Shown: positions 8,818 through 19,417, numbered from the stretch's first letter. The stretch: 64,000 nt of DNA from Bacteroidales bacterium (GCA_017452265.1 JAFTMS010000031.1:1-64000), one strand, 5' to 3'. Translations and numbers: made by a program. The notes: generated by a model not told the origin, from the sequence alone.

Positions 8818-10130
8818 TAATTATATCTTGGCTTCTGGAACCAGATGTCGTGGATGTTGAATCCGACATTCAGTGTCACATATCTTTCCCGTATCATGTT
8901 GTTTCTCGTGCTCGCCCTCTGTCCCAGATCCACTCCGAGAGAAACTCCGTTGTACCATCTGAATACGGGCAGAGTCATTCCGAGGGTTATTCCCATGGAG
9001 TTCACGTTGTTCCCGTCCAGCTGATAATAGGCCTTGTCATAATATACTCCGGCCCTGTATGCACATCTTCTGAAATAATAGCGTATGTCATTTCTGTTAG
9101 GCACAATCTCGAAACCGGCCCTCACCGAATGAGATATGGTAGTATTGAACCTGGAATCGCCTACAACAGAAAATCCCTCAGCCTTGTTCATTCCGGAACG
9201 CTTCCAGTTCGACCTCAGATAGTTGATTTCAGCGCTCCATTTGTCACTGCCCTTGAATGCTATTCCAAGTCCAAGCTCGTCTCCGAACCTCATGCCCGAC
9301 CTTCCGAGGGTATCCACACTGTATCTCAAAGTGTCACTCACGCTTGACTGATTCGCATACCTGTAGTTCGTCACATATCCGTTCATCTTCGTTCCGAGCT
9401 TATATGTCGCTCCCGCGATCATGCTCACATTTCCTCCCAGCTTCTGCTCCCACTGTACTCCGAACTTTCCTGTAAGTCCGTTGAGCATCAGCTCGCTTCC
9501 CGAATTGAGTGACCTGTATGAAGAATTGGAATAATCCATGTTGGTGACCTTGTCTATATTACCGAAATAGTAAATCATCTCCGCTCCTACGGAAAGCCTT
9601 TTCCAGAATGTGGCACCAGCACCCAGAAACAGCTGATAGATGCTTCCCGTTCCATATGAGTCATACGATATGTTTCCGGTCTGTCCGATTATTTCGGGAT
9701 CGGTCTCTATTGAAGAAAAATCGTATCCGACATCGCTGTAAGGAGTTATTCCCACCATGAAAGCAGAAGACCTCCATATAGGGAAGCTCATGACGAAATC
9801 GTAGATGTTGAACGTATTATGTCCCGACCTTATGTCTCCCTGCTGATAGATGCTGTTGTTCTGGACAAGCCCGAAGTCCGCCATGAATGCAAGCGAATCC
9901 CTTGCCGTCACGGCAGCAGGGTTGAGATAGTTTATGAACCTCTTGTTACGTGTGGCGATTCCGGTTCCGCCCATGCTCTTGTTGTACGCCGTACCTTCCT
10001 TCGAGATGTCTCCTATACCGAAAATCGAATATGGAGAATAAGCGCCATAAGTGCCCTCCTGCGCATTTGCAAGGACACTGACAACGAGAAATACAGACAG
10101 AAGAACTACCCTTTCAATCTTTCTTATCAT
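8817..10130 (-). CDS. Outer-membrane beta-barrel protein
   Basis: A 437-residue protein with a signal peptide (cleavage near VLANAQ). The remainder shows alternating aromatic/hydrophobic beta strands typical of a barrel and ends in the aromatic-rich IWFQKPRYN. The early motif SMGGTGIATRNKRFINYLNPA resembles the start of FadL/PorV-like barrels of Bacteroidetes. It overlaps coaX by 17 bp upstream and the TPR gene by 1 bp downstream, so it is operonic. The transported substrate or partner is unknown. Confidence 0.8.
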   Translation of the reverse strand: MIRKIERVVLLSVFLVVSVLANAQEGTYGAYSPYSIFGIGDISKEGTAYNKSMGGTGIATRNKRFINYLNPAAVTARDSLAFMADFGLVQNNSIYQQGDIRSGHNTFNIYDFVMSFPIWRSSAFMVGITPYSDVGYDFSSIETDPEIIGQTGNISYDSYGTGSIYQLFLGAGATFWKRLSVGAEMIYYFGNIDKVTNMDYSNSSYRSLNSGSELMLNGLTGKFGVQWEQKLGGNVSMIAGATYKLGTKMNGYVTNYRYANQSSVSDTLRYSVDTLGRSGMRFGDELGLGIAFKGSDKWSAEINYLRSNWKRSGMNKAEGFSVVGDSRFNTTISHSVRAGFEIVPNRNDIRYYFRRCAYRAGVYYDKAYYQLDGNNVNSMGITLGMTLPVFRWYNGVSLGVDLGQRASTRNNMIRERYVTLNVGFNIHDIWFQKPRYN

Positions 10131-10851
10131 ATTCTATAGCCATTAAAGCCAACCCCATAAGTACGAGGTTACAAACTACAAAGATGGAGTTTTTCATCCG
10201 TTTTGCAAAATAAATTGCATCACCCCCTGTAAAAACAGCGATATTTTCGGGATGACGGCAAATGTATCCGTCTATTTCAAACATCATGCCTGAAATCACT
10301 CCGGAAGTCACAGATGTCTCTGCATCACAACCTGTTTCCGGAAATTCCTCCGGAGCAGACATAAGCGGAATGTTCCTTGAATATCTGTTGAGAGCCTTGA
10401 ACCTGGTACGACATCCCGGGGATACATTTCCTCCTTCGTAATCTCCCTGTACGTCAAGAAAATCCACGGTGAGCATAGCTCCGAAATCGAATATGGTGCA
10501 TCCACGGCCCTTGAAGAGATACCTTGAAGCCACGATGGAAGCGGCTCTGTCCGGAGTTATATGCAGAGGAAGCCCGTAATGTTCAAGGACAGCAGCATCC
10601 ACCACCATAAGGCGGGAGCACTCCCCTTTCAGCCTTGTCACAGCCTGATGGGAGAAATTTCTGACGCTGCTGAGCACCATCACGTCAGGCTTCTGTCTTG
10701 CAGTCATCGACAATATGAAGTCCAGCATCCTTTCGCCCTGATAGCGGAAGGTCTTTCCGAGTGTGATGCCGTCACACCATGCAGCCTTGATGGCTGTGTT
10801 TCCTATGTCAATTATAAGATTTGCCACGTCACAATCGTTTGCAGCCGACAA
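10114..10851 (-). CDS. coaX: Type III pantothenate kinase
   Basis: Catalyses ATP-dependent phosphorylation of pantothenate, the first step of coenzyme A synthesis. The 245-residue length fits CoaX. The ASKHA phosphate-binding loop DIGNTAIK is at residues 15-22. The central pattern FDFGAMLTVDFLD...GGNVSPGCRTRFKAL and the C-terminal VFTGGDA are characteristic. It is the first gene of the envelope operon and starts 14 bp after the mfd stop, so it may be cotranscribed with mfd. Confidence 0.92.
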   Translation of the reverse strand: MSAANDCDVANLIIDIGNTAIKAAWCDGITLGKTFRYQGERMLDFILSMTARQKPDVMVLSSVRNFSHQAVTRLKGECSRLMVVDAAVLEHYGLPLHITPDRAASIVASRYLFKGRGCTIFDFGAMLTVDFLDVQGDYEGGNVSPGCRTRFKALNRYSRNIPLMSAPEEFPETGCDAETSVTSGVISGMMFEIDGYICRHPENIAVFTGGDAIYFAKRMKNSIFVVCNLVLMGLALMAIEYDKKD

Positions 10852-10864
10852 AAATACAAATTTT

Positions 10865-13800
10865 CTACAACTTCTTCAAAATGTCATAGGCCTTGGCTAT
10901 CGTATCCACGTTTCGGACGAAGATCCTGAGTCTGTTGTCGTTCATCTTCAGTTCGAATAGCTTCGGATTCATATTGACGTTTTCCAGAATCTTCGAGAAG
11001 CGGTCGCTCTTGTAGTACTGAGACATCTGGTTGGATATGAAGAAGGCTATCATGACGCCGTTCTTGATGATTATCTTCTCGAAACCGAGCTTCTGTCCCA
11101 ACTGCCTGATCCTCACGATGTCGAAGAGCCTGAGAAGTTCGTCCGGCATAGGTCCGAAACGGTCTGAAAGCCTTGACTTCATCTGCTCTATCTCCTTGTC
11201 GGAAGTCAGAGAATCCAGTTCCTTATATATACGTATCTTCTCGGCGGTCATGTCTATGTAGCTGTCCGGAATGAGGGCGAGCTGGTCGGTCTCTATCGTA
11301 CAGTCGGACACATAGCTGTCGCTTACGTTCTTCGACGTGAGTCCGGTCTCCACTCCGAGTTCCTCCATGGCCTCCGCGAGAATCTTCTGATACGTCTCGA
11401 AACCCATATCGGTTATGAAACCGCTCTGCTCCGCTCCGAGAAGGTTTCCGGCACCTCTGATGTCGAGATCCTGCATGGCTATGTTGAAGCCGCTTCCGAG
11501 GTCGGAGAACGATTCTATGGCCTTGAGGCGGCGGCGTGCATCCTCGGTCATTGATACCAGAGGCGGAACCATCAGATAGCAGAATGCACGTCGGTTCGAA
11601 CGTCCCACACGTCCGCGAAGCTGATGAAGGTCACTGAGCCCTATGTTCTGAGCCTGGTTTATTATTATGGTATTGGCATTCGGGATGTCGAGTCCGTTCT
11701 CGATTATGGTCGTGCACAGAAGCATGTCATAATCCCCCGCCATAAAATCCAGTATCTTGTTTTCCAGCACCTTAGGTTCCATCTGTCCGTGAGCTGCACA
11801 TATCTTCATGTCCGGCACGAGCCTCTTCAGGATGTCCTCTATTGCAGGAAGTTCCTCCACACGGTTGTGGACGAAGAACACCTGTCCTCCCCTATTGAGC
11901 TCGTAGTCTATGATCTTGCGCACCTCGTCATGGTCAAAAAGCATGATTTCTGTCTGCACAGGAATACGGTTAGGTGGCGGAGTGCTTATGATGGAAAGGT
12001 CACGCGCTCCGAGAAGCGAGAACTGAAGCGTCCTCGGAATCGGCGTTGCAGTCAGCGTCAACGTATCTACAGAAGCCTTGAGCTGACGCAGCCTTTCCTT
12101 GGCACTCACTCCGAACTTCTGCTCCTCATCGATTATAAGCAGTCCGAGATCCTTGAATTCAAAGCCTTTGCCTATAAGCTTATGGGTACCGATGACAATG
12201 TCGAGCGTACCTGCCTTGAGCCTTTTCTGTATGTCCGAAACCTCCTTTGCCGTGCGCAGGCGGCTCACATATTCCACATTGCACGGAAGATTCTTCAGAC
12301 GGTTCCTGAAAGTGTTGTAATGCTGCAGGGCGAGGATGGTCGTCGGCACGAGTACAGCCACCTGCTTGCTGTCCGCCACTGCCTTGAATGCCGCACGTAC
12401 GGCCACCTCAGTCTTGCCGAAGCCCACGTCGCCGCAGACCAGACGGTCCATCGGACAATCGCCCTCCATATCCCTTTTGACAGCGTATACAGCCTTCTCC
12501 TGGTCAGGAGTGTCCTCATACATGAAGGAAGACTCCAGTTCCTGCTGAAGATATGTGTCGGCGGAGAATGCGAATCCCTTCACGCTCTTTCTCTTGGCAT
12601 AGAGCTGTATCAGGTCCTTTGCGATGTCCTTCACCTTGGACTTCGTGCTCGCCTTGAGGTTCTGCCATGCCTTCGAACCGAGCTTATGTATCTTAGGCGG
12701 TTCGGAATCCTTTGATTTATAGCGCGATATCTTATGCAGGGCATGTACGGACACAAACACCACATCGTTGTCCTTGTATGTAAGCTTCACCACCTCATGC
12801 ATCCTTCCCTTGTCGTCCTTCATACGCACGAGACCTCCGAATATGCCCACTCCGTAGTCTATATGCACGATATAGTCCCCTATCGCGAATGATGTGAGGT
12901 CGTTGATCGTGAGCTGTTCGCTCTTTTCGACGCTGCGGCGTATGCTCACCCTGTGGAAACGGTCGAAGATCTCATGGTCGCTGTAGCAGCAGACCTTGTC
13001 CCCATGGTCTATGAAGCCGTTGTGGATGTTGCATCGGGCAATGAATTCAGGCATTATGCCTCCGTTCTGGGACAGTATCGACTTCAGCCTTTCGAGCTGG
13101 GACTGCTTGTCGCCGTAAATGCGCACCCTGTAGCCCTCTTCGAGCCTTTTTCTGATGTCTTCGGTCAGAAGTTCGAAATTCTTGTTGAAGACAGGCTGAG
13201 GAGATATGCCGAACCTTACCGCATCCTCGCTCTGGCGAGAAAGAGGCACTTCGAGATATATGCGCCTGAACCTTTCCAATAGAGGAAAGAATTCCTTGTT
13301 CTTGTACATGTCCGAGGAATCAAGCCATATGAGGGTGCTGTCCGGAAGTATGTCCGAAACAGGAGTCACGGTCTCCCCTTCCTCGTCCGAGGCCACTATG
13401 TCCGGATATATTTCAGCCGCCGTCACCTTCTCCTTCGAAAGCTGCGTATTGCAGTCGAATATGTTTATGGTCTCTATCTCGTCGCCGAAGAAGGACACGC
13501 GGAAAGGATCGTTATATGAATATGAGAATATGTCCACGATGGCTCCCCTTATGGCGAACTGTCCCGGCTCCGATACGAAATCCACCCTCTCGAAACCGTT
13601 GGAAAACAGCGAATTGACTATATCGTCATGGCTTATCTCATCACCGACAGTCAGCTTCAGGAGCGATTCCCTGATCTTTCCCGCATCAGGAATACCCTCT
13701 TCAAGAGCCGCAGGATACGTAACTATCAGCAGCGGGCCTTCCTTATAGTCAAGGACCTTTCCTATGGCCGACGTCCTCTGCACACCGAGCGTGGACTTGT

Positions 13801-14053
13801 AGTTGCTCCTTTCCAGATTCCTTCCCGAATCCGGCAGAAAGAACACATTATCACCTTCGATAAGATTATAAAGATCTGCTGCACAGTATTCTGCACTGTC
13901 CTTGTCCGGCAGGACAATCATCTGGATGCCGTCATGGCAGAGCTGCGACACGACGAACCACCTTGCCGAAAGGAAGAGGCCGGAACAGAATGCTTCCCGA
14001 GAACCTTTTATTCTTTCCGTCAATTTCTCTACAGATTCCGAACTTATTAACAT
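10865..14053 (-). CDS. mfd: Transcription-repair coupling factor Mfd
   Basis: A 1062-residue DNA translocase that removes RNA polymerase stalled at lesions and recruits UvrA. Domains in order are an N-terminal UvrB-like region, the RNA-polymerase-interacting (CarD-like) domain around GDYIVHIDYGVGIFGGL, a RecG-like SF2 motor with Walker A GDVGFGKTEVAV and the DEEQ box in LLIIDEEQKFGV, helicase motifs including LTATPIPRTLQ and QLRGRVGRS, and a C-terminal TRCF domain. It is slightly shorter than E. coli Mfd (1148), as is common in Bacteroidetes. It is divergent from ruvB across a 290-bp gap. Confidence 0.97.
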   Translation of the reverse strand: MLISSESVEKLTERIKGSREAFCSGLFLSARWFVVSQLCHDGIQMIVLPDKDSAEYCAADLYNLIEGDNVFFLPDSGRNLERSNYKSTLGVQRTSAIGKVLDYKEGPLLIVTYPAALEEGIPDAGKIRESLLKLTVGDEISHDDIVNSLFSNGFERVDFVSEPGQFAIRGAIVDIFSYSYNDPFRVSFFGDEIETINIFDCNTQLSKEKVTAAEIYPDIVASDEEGETVTPVSDILPDSTLIWLDSSDMYKNKEFFPLLERFRRIYLEVPLSRQSEDAVRFGISPQPVFNKNFELLTEDIRKRLEEGYRVRIYGDKQSQLERLKSILSQNGGIMPEFIARCNIHNGFIDHGDKVCCYSDHEIFDRFHRVSIRRSVEKSEQLTINDLTSFAIGDYIVHIDYGVGIFGGLVRMKDDKGRMHEVVKLTYKDNDVVFVSVHALHKISRYKSKDSEPPKIHKLGSKAWQNLKASTKSKVKDIAKDLIQLYAKRKSVKGFAFSADTYLQQELESSFMYEDTPDQEKAVYAVKRDMEGDCPMDRLVCGDVGFGKTEVAVRAAFKAVADSKQVAVLVPTTILALQHYNTFRNRLKNLPCNVEYVSRLRTAKEVSDIQKRLKAGTLDIVIGTHKLIGKGFEFKDLGLLIIDEEQKFGVSAKERLRQLKASVDTLTLTATPIPRTLQFSLLGARDLSIISTPPPNRIPVQTEIMLFDHDEVRKIIDYELNRGGQVFFVHNRVEELPAIEDILKRLVPDMKICAAHGQMEPKVLENKILDFMAGDYDMLLCTTIIENGLDIPNANTIIINQAQNIGLSDLHQLRGRVGRSNRRAFCYLMVPPLVSMTEDARRRLKAIESFSDLGSGFNIAMQDLDIRGAGNLLGAEQSGFITDMGFETYQKILAEAMEELGVETGLTSKNVSDSYVSDCTIETDQLALIPDSYIDMTAEKIRIYKELDSLTSDKEIEQMKSRLSDRFGPMPDELLRLFDIVRIRQLGQKLGFEKIIIKNGVMIAFFISNQMSQYYKSDRFSKILENVNMNPKLFELKMNDNRLRIFVRNVDTIAKAYDILKKL

Positions 14054-14311
14054 TTTACATAATTTTCTGTTGATAACCTGTCGAAAACCATGTTGACAAA
14101 GTATGAAAAATAAATTTGGAGAATCGGCGCAACCTGTATATTCCGGCCTTCAGAATTATTTTCAAAATTTTTCATCAACATTTTTCCAAGAACTTCACAC
14201 CAGGCTTTTCAACACTTTATCACTATCCCAACACATTGTATATCAAGCGGTTCATAGAGTTTTCAACATATCAACAATGAAATAATCATCATCAAATCAT
14301 AAAATTATATC
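14054..14311. other. AT-rich divergent intergenic region with DnaA-box-like cluster
   Basis: This gap between leftward mfd and rightward ruvB has no supported gene. It contains repeated 9-mers of the TTWTCAACA type on both strands: TTATCAACA (complement of 14069-14077, one mismatch to the DnaA box TTATCCACA), TTGTCAACA (complement, near 14,092), TCATCAACA (near 14,173), TTTTCAACA twice (near 14,207 and 14,260) and ATATCAACA (near 14,268). Such a cluster in AT-rich DNA between divergent genes is what an origin or a DnaA-responsive promoter region looks like. It is a candidate only. Confidence 0.4.
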
Positions 14312-14319
14312 TATATTTG
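14312..14319 (+). promoter_or_regulatory. -7 box of the ruvB promoter
   Basis: TATATTTG matches TAnnTTTG and ends 24 bp before the chosen ruvB ATG at 14,344. Its position argues against an upstream start at 14,317, which would fall inside the promoter. Confidence 0.5.
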
Positions 14320-14343
14320 TATATAATTATTTTGTTGTTGACC

Positions 14344-15372
14344 ATGGCGACCGATTTCGACCCGCACAATATCAATGAGGGCAAAGATAAGGATTTGGAC
14401 GGAATAATCCGTCCGCAGGACCTCCAGGAGTTTACAGGACAGGACAAGATAGTGGCTAACCTCAAGATTTTCGTGGCTGCGGCCAAGATGAGAGGGGAGT
14501 CGCTGGATCATGTGCTGTTCCACGGGCCTCCGGGCTTGGGAAAGACTACCCTCGCGCACATAATAGCCAACGAGCTTGGCGTGAACATGAAGGTCACTTC
14601 CGGCCCGATACTCGACAAGCCGGGAGATCTCGCCGGACTGCTTACGTCGCTGGAGCAGGGGGACGTCCTTTTCATAGATGAAATCCACAGACTTTCTCCG
14701 GTGGTGGAGGAATATCTCTATTCCGCCATGGAGGACTTTGTGATAGACATAATGATTGACAAGGGCCCTGGAGCGCGTTCTGTACGCATTTCACTGAATC
14801 CTTTCACGCTTGTGGGAGCCACGACAAGAAGCGGTCTGCTCACGTCTCCGCTCCGTGCCCGTTTCGGAATCACCTGTGCCCTTGAATATTACGACACCCT
14901 CACCCTCGTGAGCATCGTCAAGCGCAGCGCATCCATCCTGAAGATAGGAATAGAGCAGGATGCCGCATATGAAATCGCCCTCAGAAGCCGCGGAACGCCA
15001 CGTATCGCCAATTCGCTTCTGCGCCGTGTGCGTGATTTCGCCCAGGTCATGGGAAGCGGAAGGATAGATCTGGAAATCGCTCGTTATGCCCTCGACGCCC
15101 TGAACATCGACAAGAGGGGACTGGACGCCATCGACAACAAGATTCTACGTACCATCATCACTAAATTCAAGGGAGGCCCTGTGGGAGCCAACACCATTGC
15201 AACGGCGGTGGGGGAGGACCAGGGCACGCTGGAGGAAGTGTACGAGCCTTTCCTCATTAAGGAGGGCTTCATCATTAGGACACCGCGTGGGCGTGAGGCT
15301 ACAGAGTTGGCGTATAAGCATTTAGGACTCGAAAAAGGCTGCGCGGCAGGGGAGGAACCGTCGCTGTTCTGA
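14344..15372 (+). CDS. ruvB: Holliday junction branch-migration ATPase RuvB
   Basis: AAA+ motor that with RuvA drives branch migration of Holliday junctions. The 342-residue protein starts [10 protein letters not shown]; an in-frame earlier start exists but lies over the promoter. Visible motifs are Walker [10 protein letters not shown], Walker [11 protein letters not shown], sensor 1 / arginine region [19 protein letters not shown], and the C-terminal winged helix ending [17 protein letters not shown]. The stop overlaps the next ATG (TGATG), so translation is probably coupled to the downstream gene. The partner ruvA lies 9 kb away on the other strand. Confidence 0.97.
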   Translation: MATDFDPHNINEGKDKDLDGIIRPQDLQEFTGQDKIVANLKIFVAAAKMRGESLDHVLFHGPPGLGKTTLAHIIANELGVNMKVTSGPILDKPGDLAGLLTSLEQGDVLFIDEIHRLSPVVEEYLYSAMEDFVIDIMIDKGPGARSVRISLNPFTLVGATTRSGLLTSPLRARFGITCALEYYDTLTLVSIVKRSASILKIGIEQDAAYEIALRSRGTPRIANSLLRRVRDFAQVMGSGRIDLEIARYALDALNIDKRGLDAIDNKILRTIITKFKGGPVGANTIATAVGEDQGTLEEVYEPFLIKEGFIIRTPRGREATELAYKHLGLEKGCAAGEEPSLF

Positions 15373-16526
15373 TGAAAAGATACATATATATAATATTGCT
15401 GGCCACTCTTTCTGCGCTTCCCGCAGCATCTTATGCCTGCACATCGGCCATCATTCCCGGATGGGCCACTCCGGATGGCCGTCCGCTTTTGTGGAAACAT
15501 CGTGATACCGGCACTTTGGACAACCGTCTGGAGCATTTCAAGGGAGAGAAATATGCCTTTGTCGGTCTGGTGAATTCGCCGTCCGAGGGTGGGGAAGTGT
15601 GGATAGGAAGCAATACGGCCGGATTCGCCATCATGAATACGGCATCCTATTGCCTGAAGGATGACGATGTGCCGGCCTGCGATATGGACCGCGAAGGTTT
15701 CCTTATGTACCGCGCACTTGAAATCTGCGCCACTCTGGAGGACTTTGAACATTTTCTTGATACATTGTCCCGTCCGATGGGAGTGGAGGCGAATTTCGGC
15801 TGTATTGACGCCTTCGGTGGGGCTGCATATTACGAAACGGACAATGACGGCTGGTTCAAGAGGGATGTAGACGCTATGCAGGAAGGGTATTGTGTGGTGA
15901 CGAACTTTTCTGTGACAGGCAGGCCAGAGGACTGGAAAGGTGTGGAGCGATTCCGCACGGCGGATGCTGTAATGGCCCGTCAGAGCAGGTCTGAAGGACG
16001 TTTCGACGATATGTCTCCGTATTTCCTTATGGACTCATTGTCAAGATCTTACGAGCATCAGGGAGATTCTCTCTTCATTCCGCGATACATCACTTCGTCG
16101 TCTGTTGCGATCCGCGGTGTAAAAGAAGGGGAGTCTGCAGACAAGTCTGTGATATACACTGCTTTGGGCTATCCTGATTGCTCCGTCATGATTCCTGTCC
16201 CCGTATCTGAGGAAGACCATATACCTGCATGTCTCAGAAAGGGGAGCGGCACCATGAACTGCGAGGCATGCGACTTCTCGCTTTCGCTGAAATATTCATA
16301 CATATTCAGGGAAGGCAGGAACGGGCCGACGGATTTTACGCATACGGAGGAACTTGCAGAGTGCGCATGCAAGGCAGAGAAACGCATCAGAAGGCCTTTT
16401 GAGCGTCTTTTTGACTCTTTCAGTCGTGGACGTATCGATGCTGAAACGTATGCTGAAAAATACGACCGTATATCCGAAAAATGGATGAATATCATATATA
16501 AGGAATTTGATACCTATCATAATTGA
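15372..16526 (+). CDS. Secreted C45-type Ntn hydrolase / acyltransferase-like protein
   Basis: A 384-residue protein with a signal peptide that would cleave at SYA|CTSAII, leaving Cys23 as the N-terminal residue. That is the nucleophile expected for an N-terminal-nucleophile hydrolase, and the following WKHRDTG and GSNTAGFAIMNTASYCL blocks resemble the C45 family (isopenicillin-N acyltransferase-like, carcinine hydrolase-like). Family members cleave or form amide bonds of small molecules or peptides; the substrate is unknown. It overlaps the ruvB stop, an odd pairing for a secreted hydrolase with a DNA-repair gene. Confidence 0.75.
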   Translation: MKRYIYIILLATLSALPAASYACTSAIIPGWATPDGRPLLWKHRDTGTLDNRLEHFKGEKYAFVGLVNSPSEGGEVWIGSNTAGFAIMNTASYCLKDDDVPACDMDREGFLMYRALEICATLEDFEHFLDTLSRPMGVEANFGCIDAFGGAAYYETDNDGWFKRDVDAMQEGYCVVTNFSVTGRPEDWKGVERFRTADAVMARQSRSEGRFDDMSPYFLMDSLSRSYEHQGDSLFIPRYITSSSVAIRGVKEGESADKSVIYTALGYPDCSVMIPVPVSEEDHIPACLRKGSGTMNCEACDFSLSLKYSYIFREGRNGPTDFTHTEELAECACKAEKRIRRPFERLFDSFSRGRIDAETYAEKYDRISEKWMNIIYKEFDTYHN

Positions 16527-16616
16527 GGGGTAAAATGATGATTTAATTGGTAAATCCCCCGAAAATTCTTAAACTTGTGCCGAAATTTCATAACATCCTA
16601 TAACATTATAGATAAA

Positions 16617-18563
16617 ATGGCTGAAAAACTTATTTCTAAGATTCCTGAGGGACCTTTGGCCGAGAAATGGACAAAGCACAAATCTCAGATCCGTGTTGTC
16701 AGCCCTGGCAACAAGAGAAAAATGGAAGTCATCGTAGTCGGAACAGGTCTTGGAGGAGCATCTGCAGCTGCTTCTCTCGGAGAGCTTGGCTACAATGTCA
16801 AGGTGTTCTGTATCAGCGACTCACCACGTCGTGCGCACTCTATTGCGGCACAGGGTGGTATCAACGCTGCCAAGAACTATCAGAACGACAATGACTCTGT
16901 CTACCGTCTCTTCTACGACACAATCAAAGGTGGAGACTACCGTGCACGCGAGGCTAACGTTTACCGTCTTGCCGAGGTCAGCAACAACATCATCGACCAG
17001 TGCGTTGCACAGGGTGTTCCTTTTGCAAGGGAATACGGCGGACTTCTCGCCAACCGCTCTTTCGGAGGTGCGCAGGTAAGCCGTACCTTCTATGCCCGCG
17101 GACAAACCGGACAGCAGCTCCTTCTCGGTGCTTACGCAGCCCTGAACCGTCAGATCGCAGCCGGCACAGTGAAGAGCTATCCGCGCTATGAGATGCTCGA
17201 TGTTGTGCTCATCAACGGTGAGGCCAAGGGTATCATCGCAAGGAACCTCGTGACAGGAAAGATCGAGAGATTCGGCGCACATGCCGTGGTAATCGCTACA
17301 GGTGGCTACGGTAACACATATTTCCTTTCTACAAATGCAATGAACTCAAACGGTTCAGCTGCTTGGCAGTGCTACAAGAAGGGCGCATTCTTCGCAAACC
17401 CTTGCTTCGCACAGATTCACCCTACATGTATTCCTGTACACGGTGACCAGCAGTCTAAGCTCACCCTCATGTCTGAGTCGCTCCGTAACGACGGACGTAT
17501 CTGGGTTCCTAAGAAGATGGAGGACGTGAAGGCGCTCCGCGCAGGAACAAAGAAGGCTTCAGACATCGCTGAAGAGGATCGTGACTACTATCTCGAGCGC
17601 CGTTACCCTGCATTCGGTAACCTCGTGCCTCGTGACGTGGCTTCACGTGCTGCAAAGGAGCGTTGCGACGCAGGATATGGTGTGAACAACACAGGTCTCG
17701 CTGTATTCCTCGACTTCAAGACAGCCATCGAAAGACTCGGTGAGGATGTGATCAGGGCAAGGTACGGTAACCTCTTCCAGATGTATGAGAAGATCACCGA
17801 CACCAACCCATACAAGGAGCCTATGATGATCTATCCTGCAATCCACTACACTATGGGCGGCATCTGGGTAGACTACAACCTTCAGACTACAGTTCCCGGT
17901 CTTTACGCTATCGGTGAGGCTAACTTCTCTGACCACGGCGGAAACCGTCTCGGTGCATCAGCCCTCATGCAGGGTCTTGCAGACGGATATTTCATCCTTC
18001 CGTACACAATCGGAGATTATCTCGCAGGCAAGTTCAAGGAGCCTAAGACAGACGTCAACGCACCTGAATTCGCAGAGGCTGAGAAGGCTGTTACGGACAA
18101 GATCAACAAACTCCTGAACATCAAGGGAAAGAGGTCTGTGGATTCATTCCACAAGGAGCTCGGACACATCATGTGGGAGTATGTCGGAATGGCACGTAAC
18201 GAGGCTGGTCTCAAGAAGGCTATCGAGCTTATCAAGGCACTCAAGAAGGAGTTCTGGCAGAATGTATATGTAGCTGGTGAGAACGAACATTTCAATCAGG
18301 AGCTTGAGAAGGCACTCCGTCTCGTGGACTTCTTTGAAATCGGAGAGCTCATGGCACGCGACGCGCTCAACCGCAACGAGTCCTGCGGAGGACATTTCCG
18401 TGAGGAGATGCAGACCGAGGACGGCGAGACAAAGCGTGACGACGAGAACTACATGTATGTTGCCGCATGGGAGTACAAGGGTGAGGAAGCTGTTCCTGAA
18501 CTCCATAAGGAACCTCTTGTATATGAGAATATTAAGATAGCTACCAGAAACTATAAAGACTAA
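16617..18563 (+). CDS. frdA: Fumarate reductase / succinate dehydrogenase flavoprotein subunit
   Basis: Catalytic subunit that interconverts fumarate and succinate, central to anaerobic respiration of Bacteroidales. The protein starts [12 protein letters not shown] (648 residues). The FAD-binding [20 protein letters not shown], the covalent-FAD histidine in [11 protein letters not shown] and substrate-site blocks around [18 protein letters not shown] and [11 protein letters not shown] are intact. It is 7 bp upstream of frdB. In other Bacteroidetes a cytochrome b gene (frdC) usually precedes frdA. Here the preceding gene is a secreted hydrolase, so the membrane anchor is absent from this locus. 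Confidence 0.95.
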   Translation: MAEKLISKIPEGPLAEKWTKHKSQIRVVSPGNKRKMEVIVVGTGLGGASAAASLGELGYNVKVFCISDSPRRAHSIAAQGGINAAKNYQNDNDSVYRLFYDTIKGGDYRAREANVYRLAEVSNNIIDQCVAQGVPFAREYGGLLANRSFGGAQVSRTFYARGQTGQQLLLGAYAALNRQIAAGTVKSYPRYEMLDVVLINGEAKGIIARNLVTGKIERFGAHAVVIATGGYGNTYFLSTNAMNSNGSAAWQCYKKGAFFANPCFAQIHPTCIPVHGDQQSKLTLMSESLRNDGRIWVPKKMEDVKALRAGTKKASDIAEEDRDYYLERRYPAFGNLVPRDVASRAAKERCDAGYGVNNTGLAVFLDFKTAIERLGEDVIRARYGNLFQMYEKITDTNPYKEPMMIYPAIHYTMGGIWVDYNLQTTVPGLYAIGEANFSDHGGNRLGASALMQGLADGYFILPYTIGDYLAGKFKEPKTDVNAPEFAEAEKAVTDKINKLLNIKGKRSVDSFHKELGHIMWEYVGMARNEAGLKKAIELIKALKKEFWQNVYVAGENEHFNQELEKALRLVDFFEIGELMARDALNRNESCGGHFREEMQTEDGETKRDDENYMYVAAWEYKGEEAVPELHKEPLVYENIKIATRNYKD

Positions 18564-18569
18564 TTAGAC

Positions 18570-19349
18570 ATGGATTTGACATTGAAAGTATGGCGTCAGA
18601 AAAACGCCAAGGCTCAAGGACATTTTGAGACCTATCAGGTTAAGAATATATCCGCAGACAGCTCTTTCCTCGAGATGCTCGATATCCTCAATGAGCAGCT
18701 TATCGCTGAGGGTGCAGATCCGGTAGCTGTCGAGAAAGGCTGCAAGAGCAGCGGTCCGGTTTCATTCGACCACGACTGCCGAGAAGGTATCTGCGGTGCA
18801 TGTTCACTCTATATCAACGGTCGTGCGCACGGTCCGGACGATGAGGTGACCACATGCCAGCTTCACATGCGTAAGTTCAAGGATGGTGACACGATCACTA
18901 TCGAGCCGTGGAGATCAAAGGGATTCCCTGTAATCAAGGACCTCGTCGTAGACCGTCAGGCATACGACAAGATTCTTCAGGCAGGCGGATATGTATCAGT
19001 TGGTACAGGCGGAGTTCCGGACGGAAACGCTATTCCGATTCCTTATGAGAAGGCAGAAGAGAGCATGGATGGAGCTGCCTGCATCGGCTGCGGCGCTTGT
19101 GCTGCGACCTGCAAGAACGGTTCTGCAATGCTCTTCGTGGCAGCTCGCGTAAGCTCACTCGCTCTGCTTCCGCAGGGTAAGGTAGAAGGTGCAAAGCGTG
19201 CCAAGGCAATGGTTGCAAAGATGGATGAGCTCGGATTCGGTGCCTGCACCAACACCCGTGCCTGCGAGATGGAGTGCCCTAAGCACATCACCGTATCGCA
19301 CATCGCACGCCTGAACCGCGAGTACCTCTGCGCAAAGTTCCAGGACTAA
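18570..19349 (+). CDS. frdB: Fumarate reductase / succinate dehydrogenase iron-sulfur subunit
   Basis: Electron-transfer subunit linking the flavoprotein to the quinone-binding membrane subunit. In its 259 residues the plant-type [2Fe-2S] cluster motif [16 protein letters not shown] is followed by a C-terminal ferredoxin-like domain with [14 protein letters not shown] and [10 protein letters not shown], which hold the [4Fe-4S] and [3Fe-4S] clusters. It follows frdA by 7 bp and is closed by a strong terminator at 19,383. No third subunit follows. Confidence 0.95.
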   Translation: MDLTLKVWRQKNAKAQGHFETYQVKNISADSSFLEMLDILNEQLIAEGADPVAVEKGCKSSGPVSFDHDCREGICGACSLYINGRAHGPDDEVTTCQLHMRKFKDGDTITIEPWRSKGFPVIKDLVVDRQAYDKILQAGGYVSVGTGGVPDGNAIPIPYEKAEESMDGAACIGCGACAATCKNGSAMLFVAARVSSLALLPQGKVEGAKRAKAMVAKMDELGFGACTNTRACEMECPKHITVSHIARLNREYLCAKFQD

Positions 19350-19382
19350 AAGCTTTCTGAATATACTGATATTCAATACAAT

Positions 19383-19417
19383 AAAAGGTGGTTACATACA
19401 TTGTGACCACCTTTTTT
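19383..19417 (+). terminator. Rho-independent terminator of frdAB
   Basis: A 13-bp stem (19383-19395 with 19403-19415, one G-T pair, core AAGGTGGT/ACCACCTT) with a 7-base loop runs into TTTTTT at 19412-19417, 34 bp after the frdB stop. Confidence 0.9.

Noticed and set aside
11624-12715. 363-codon frame opposite mfd
   Set aside because: Antisense to the intact helicase motor domain of mfd; no motif or plausible start context.
14103-14285. 60-codon frame in the mfd-ruvB gap
   Set aside because: No homology-like features, and it runs through the TCAACA repeat cluster; better explained as noncoding.
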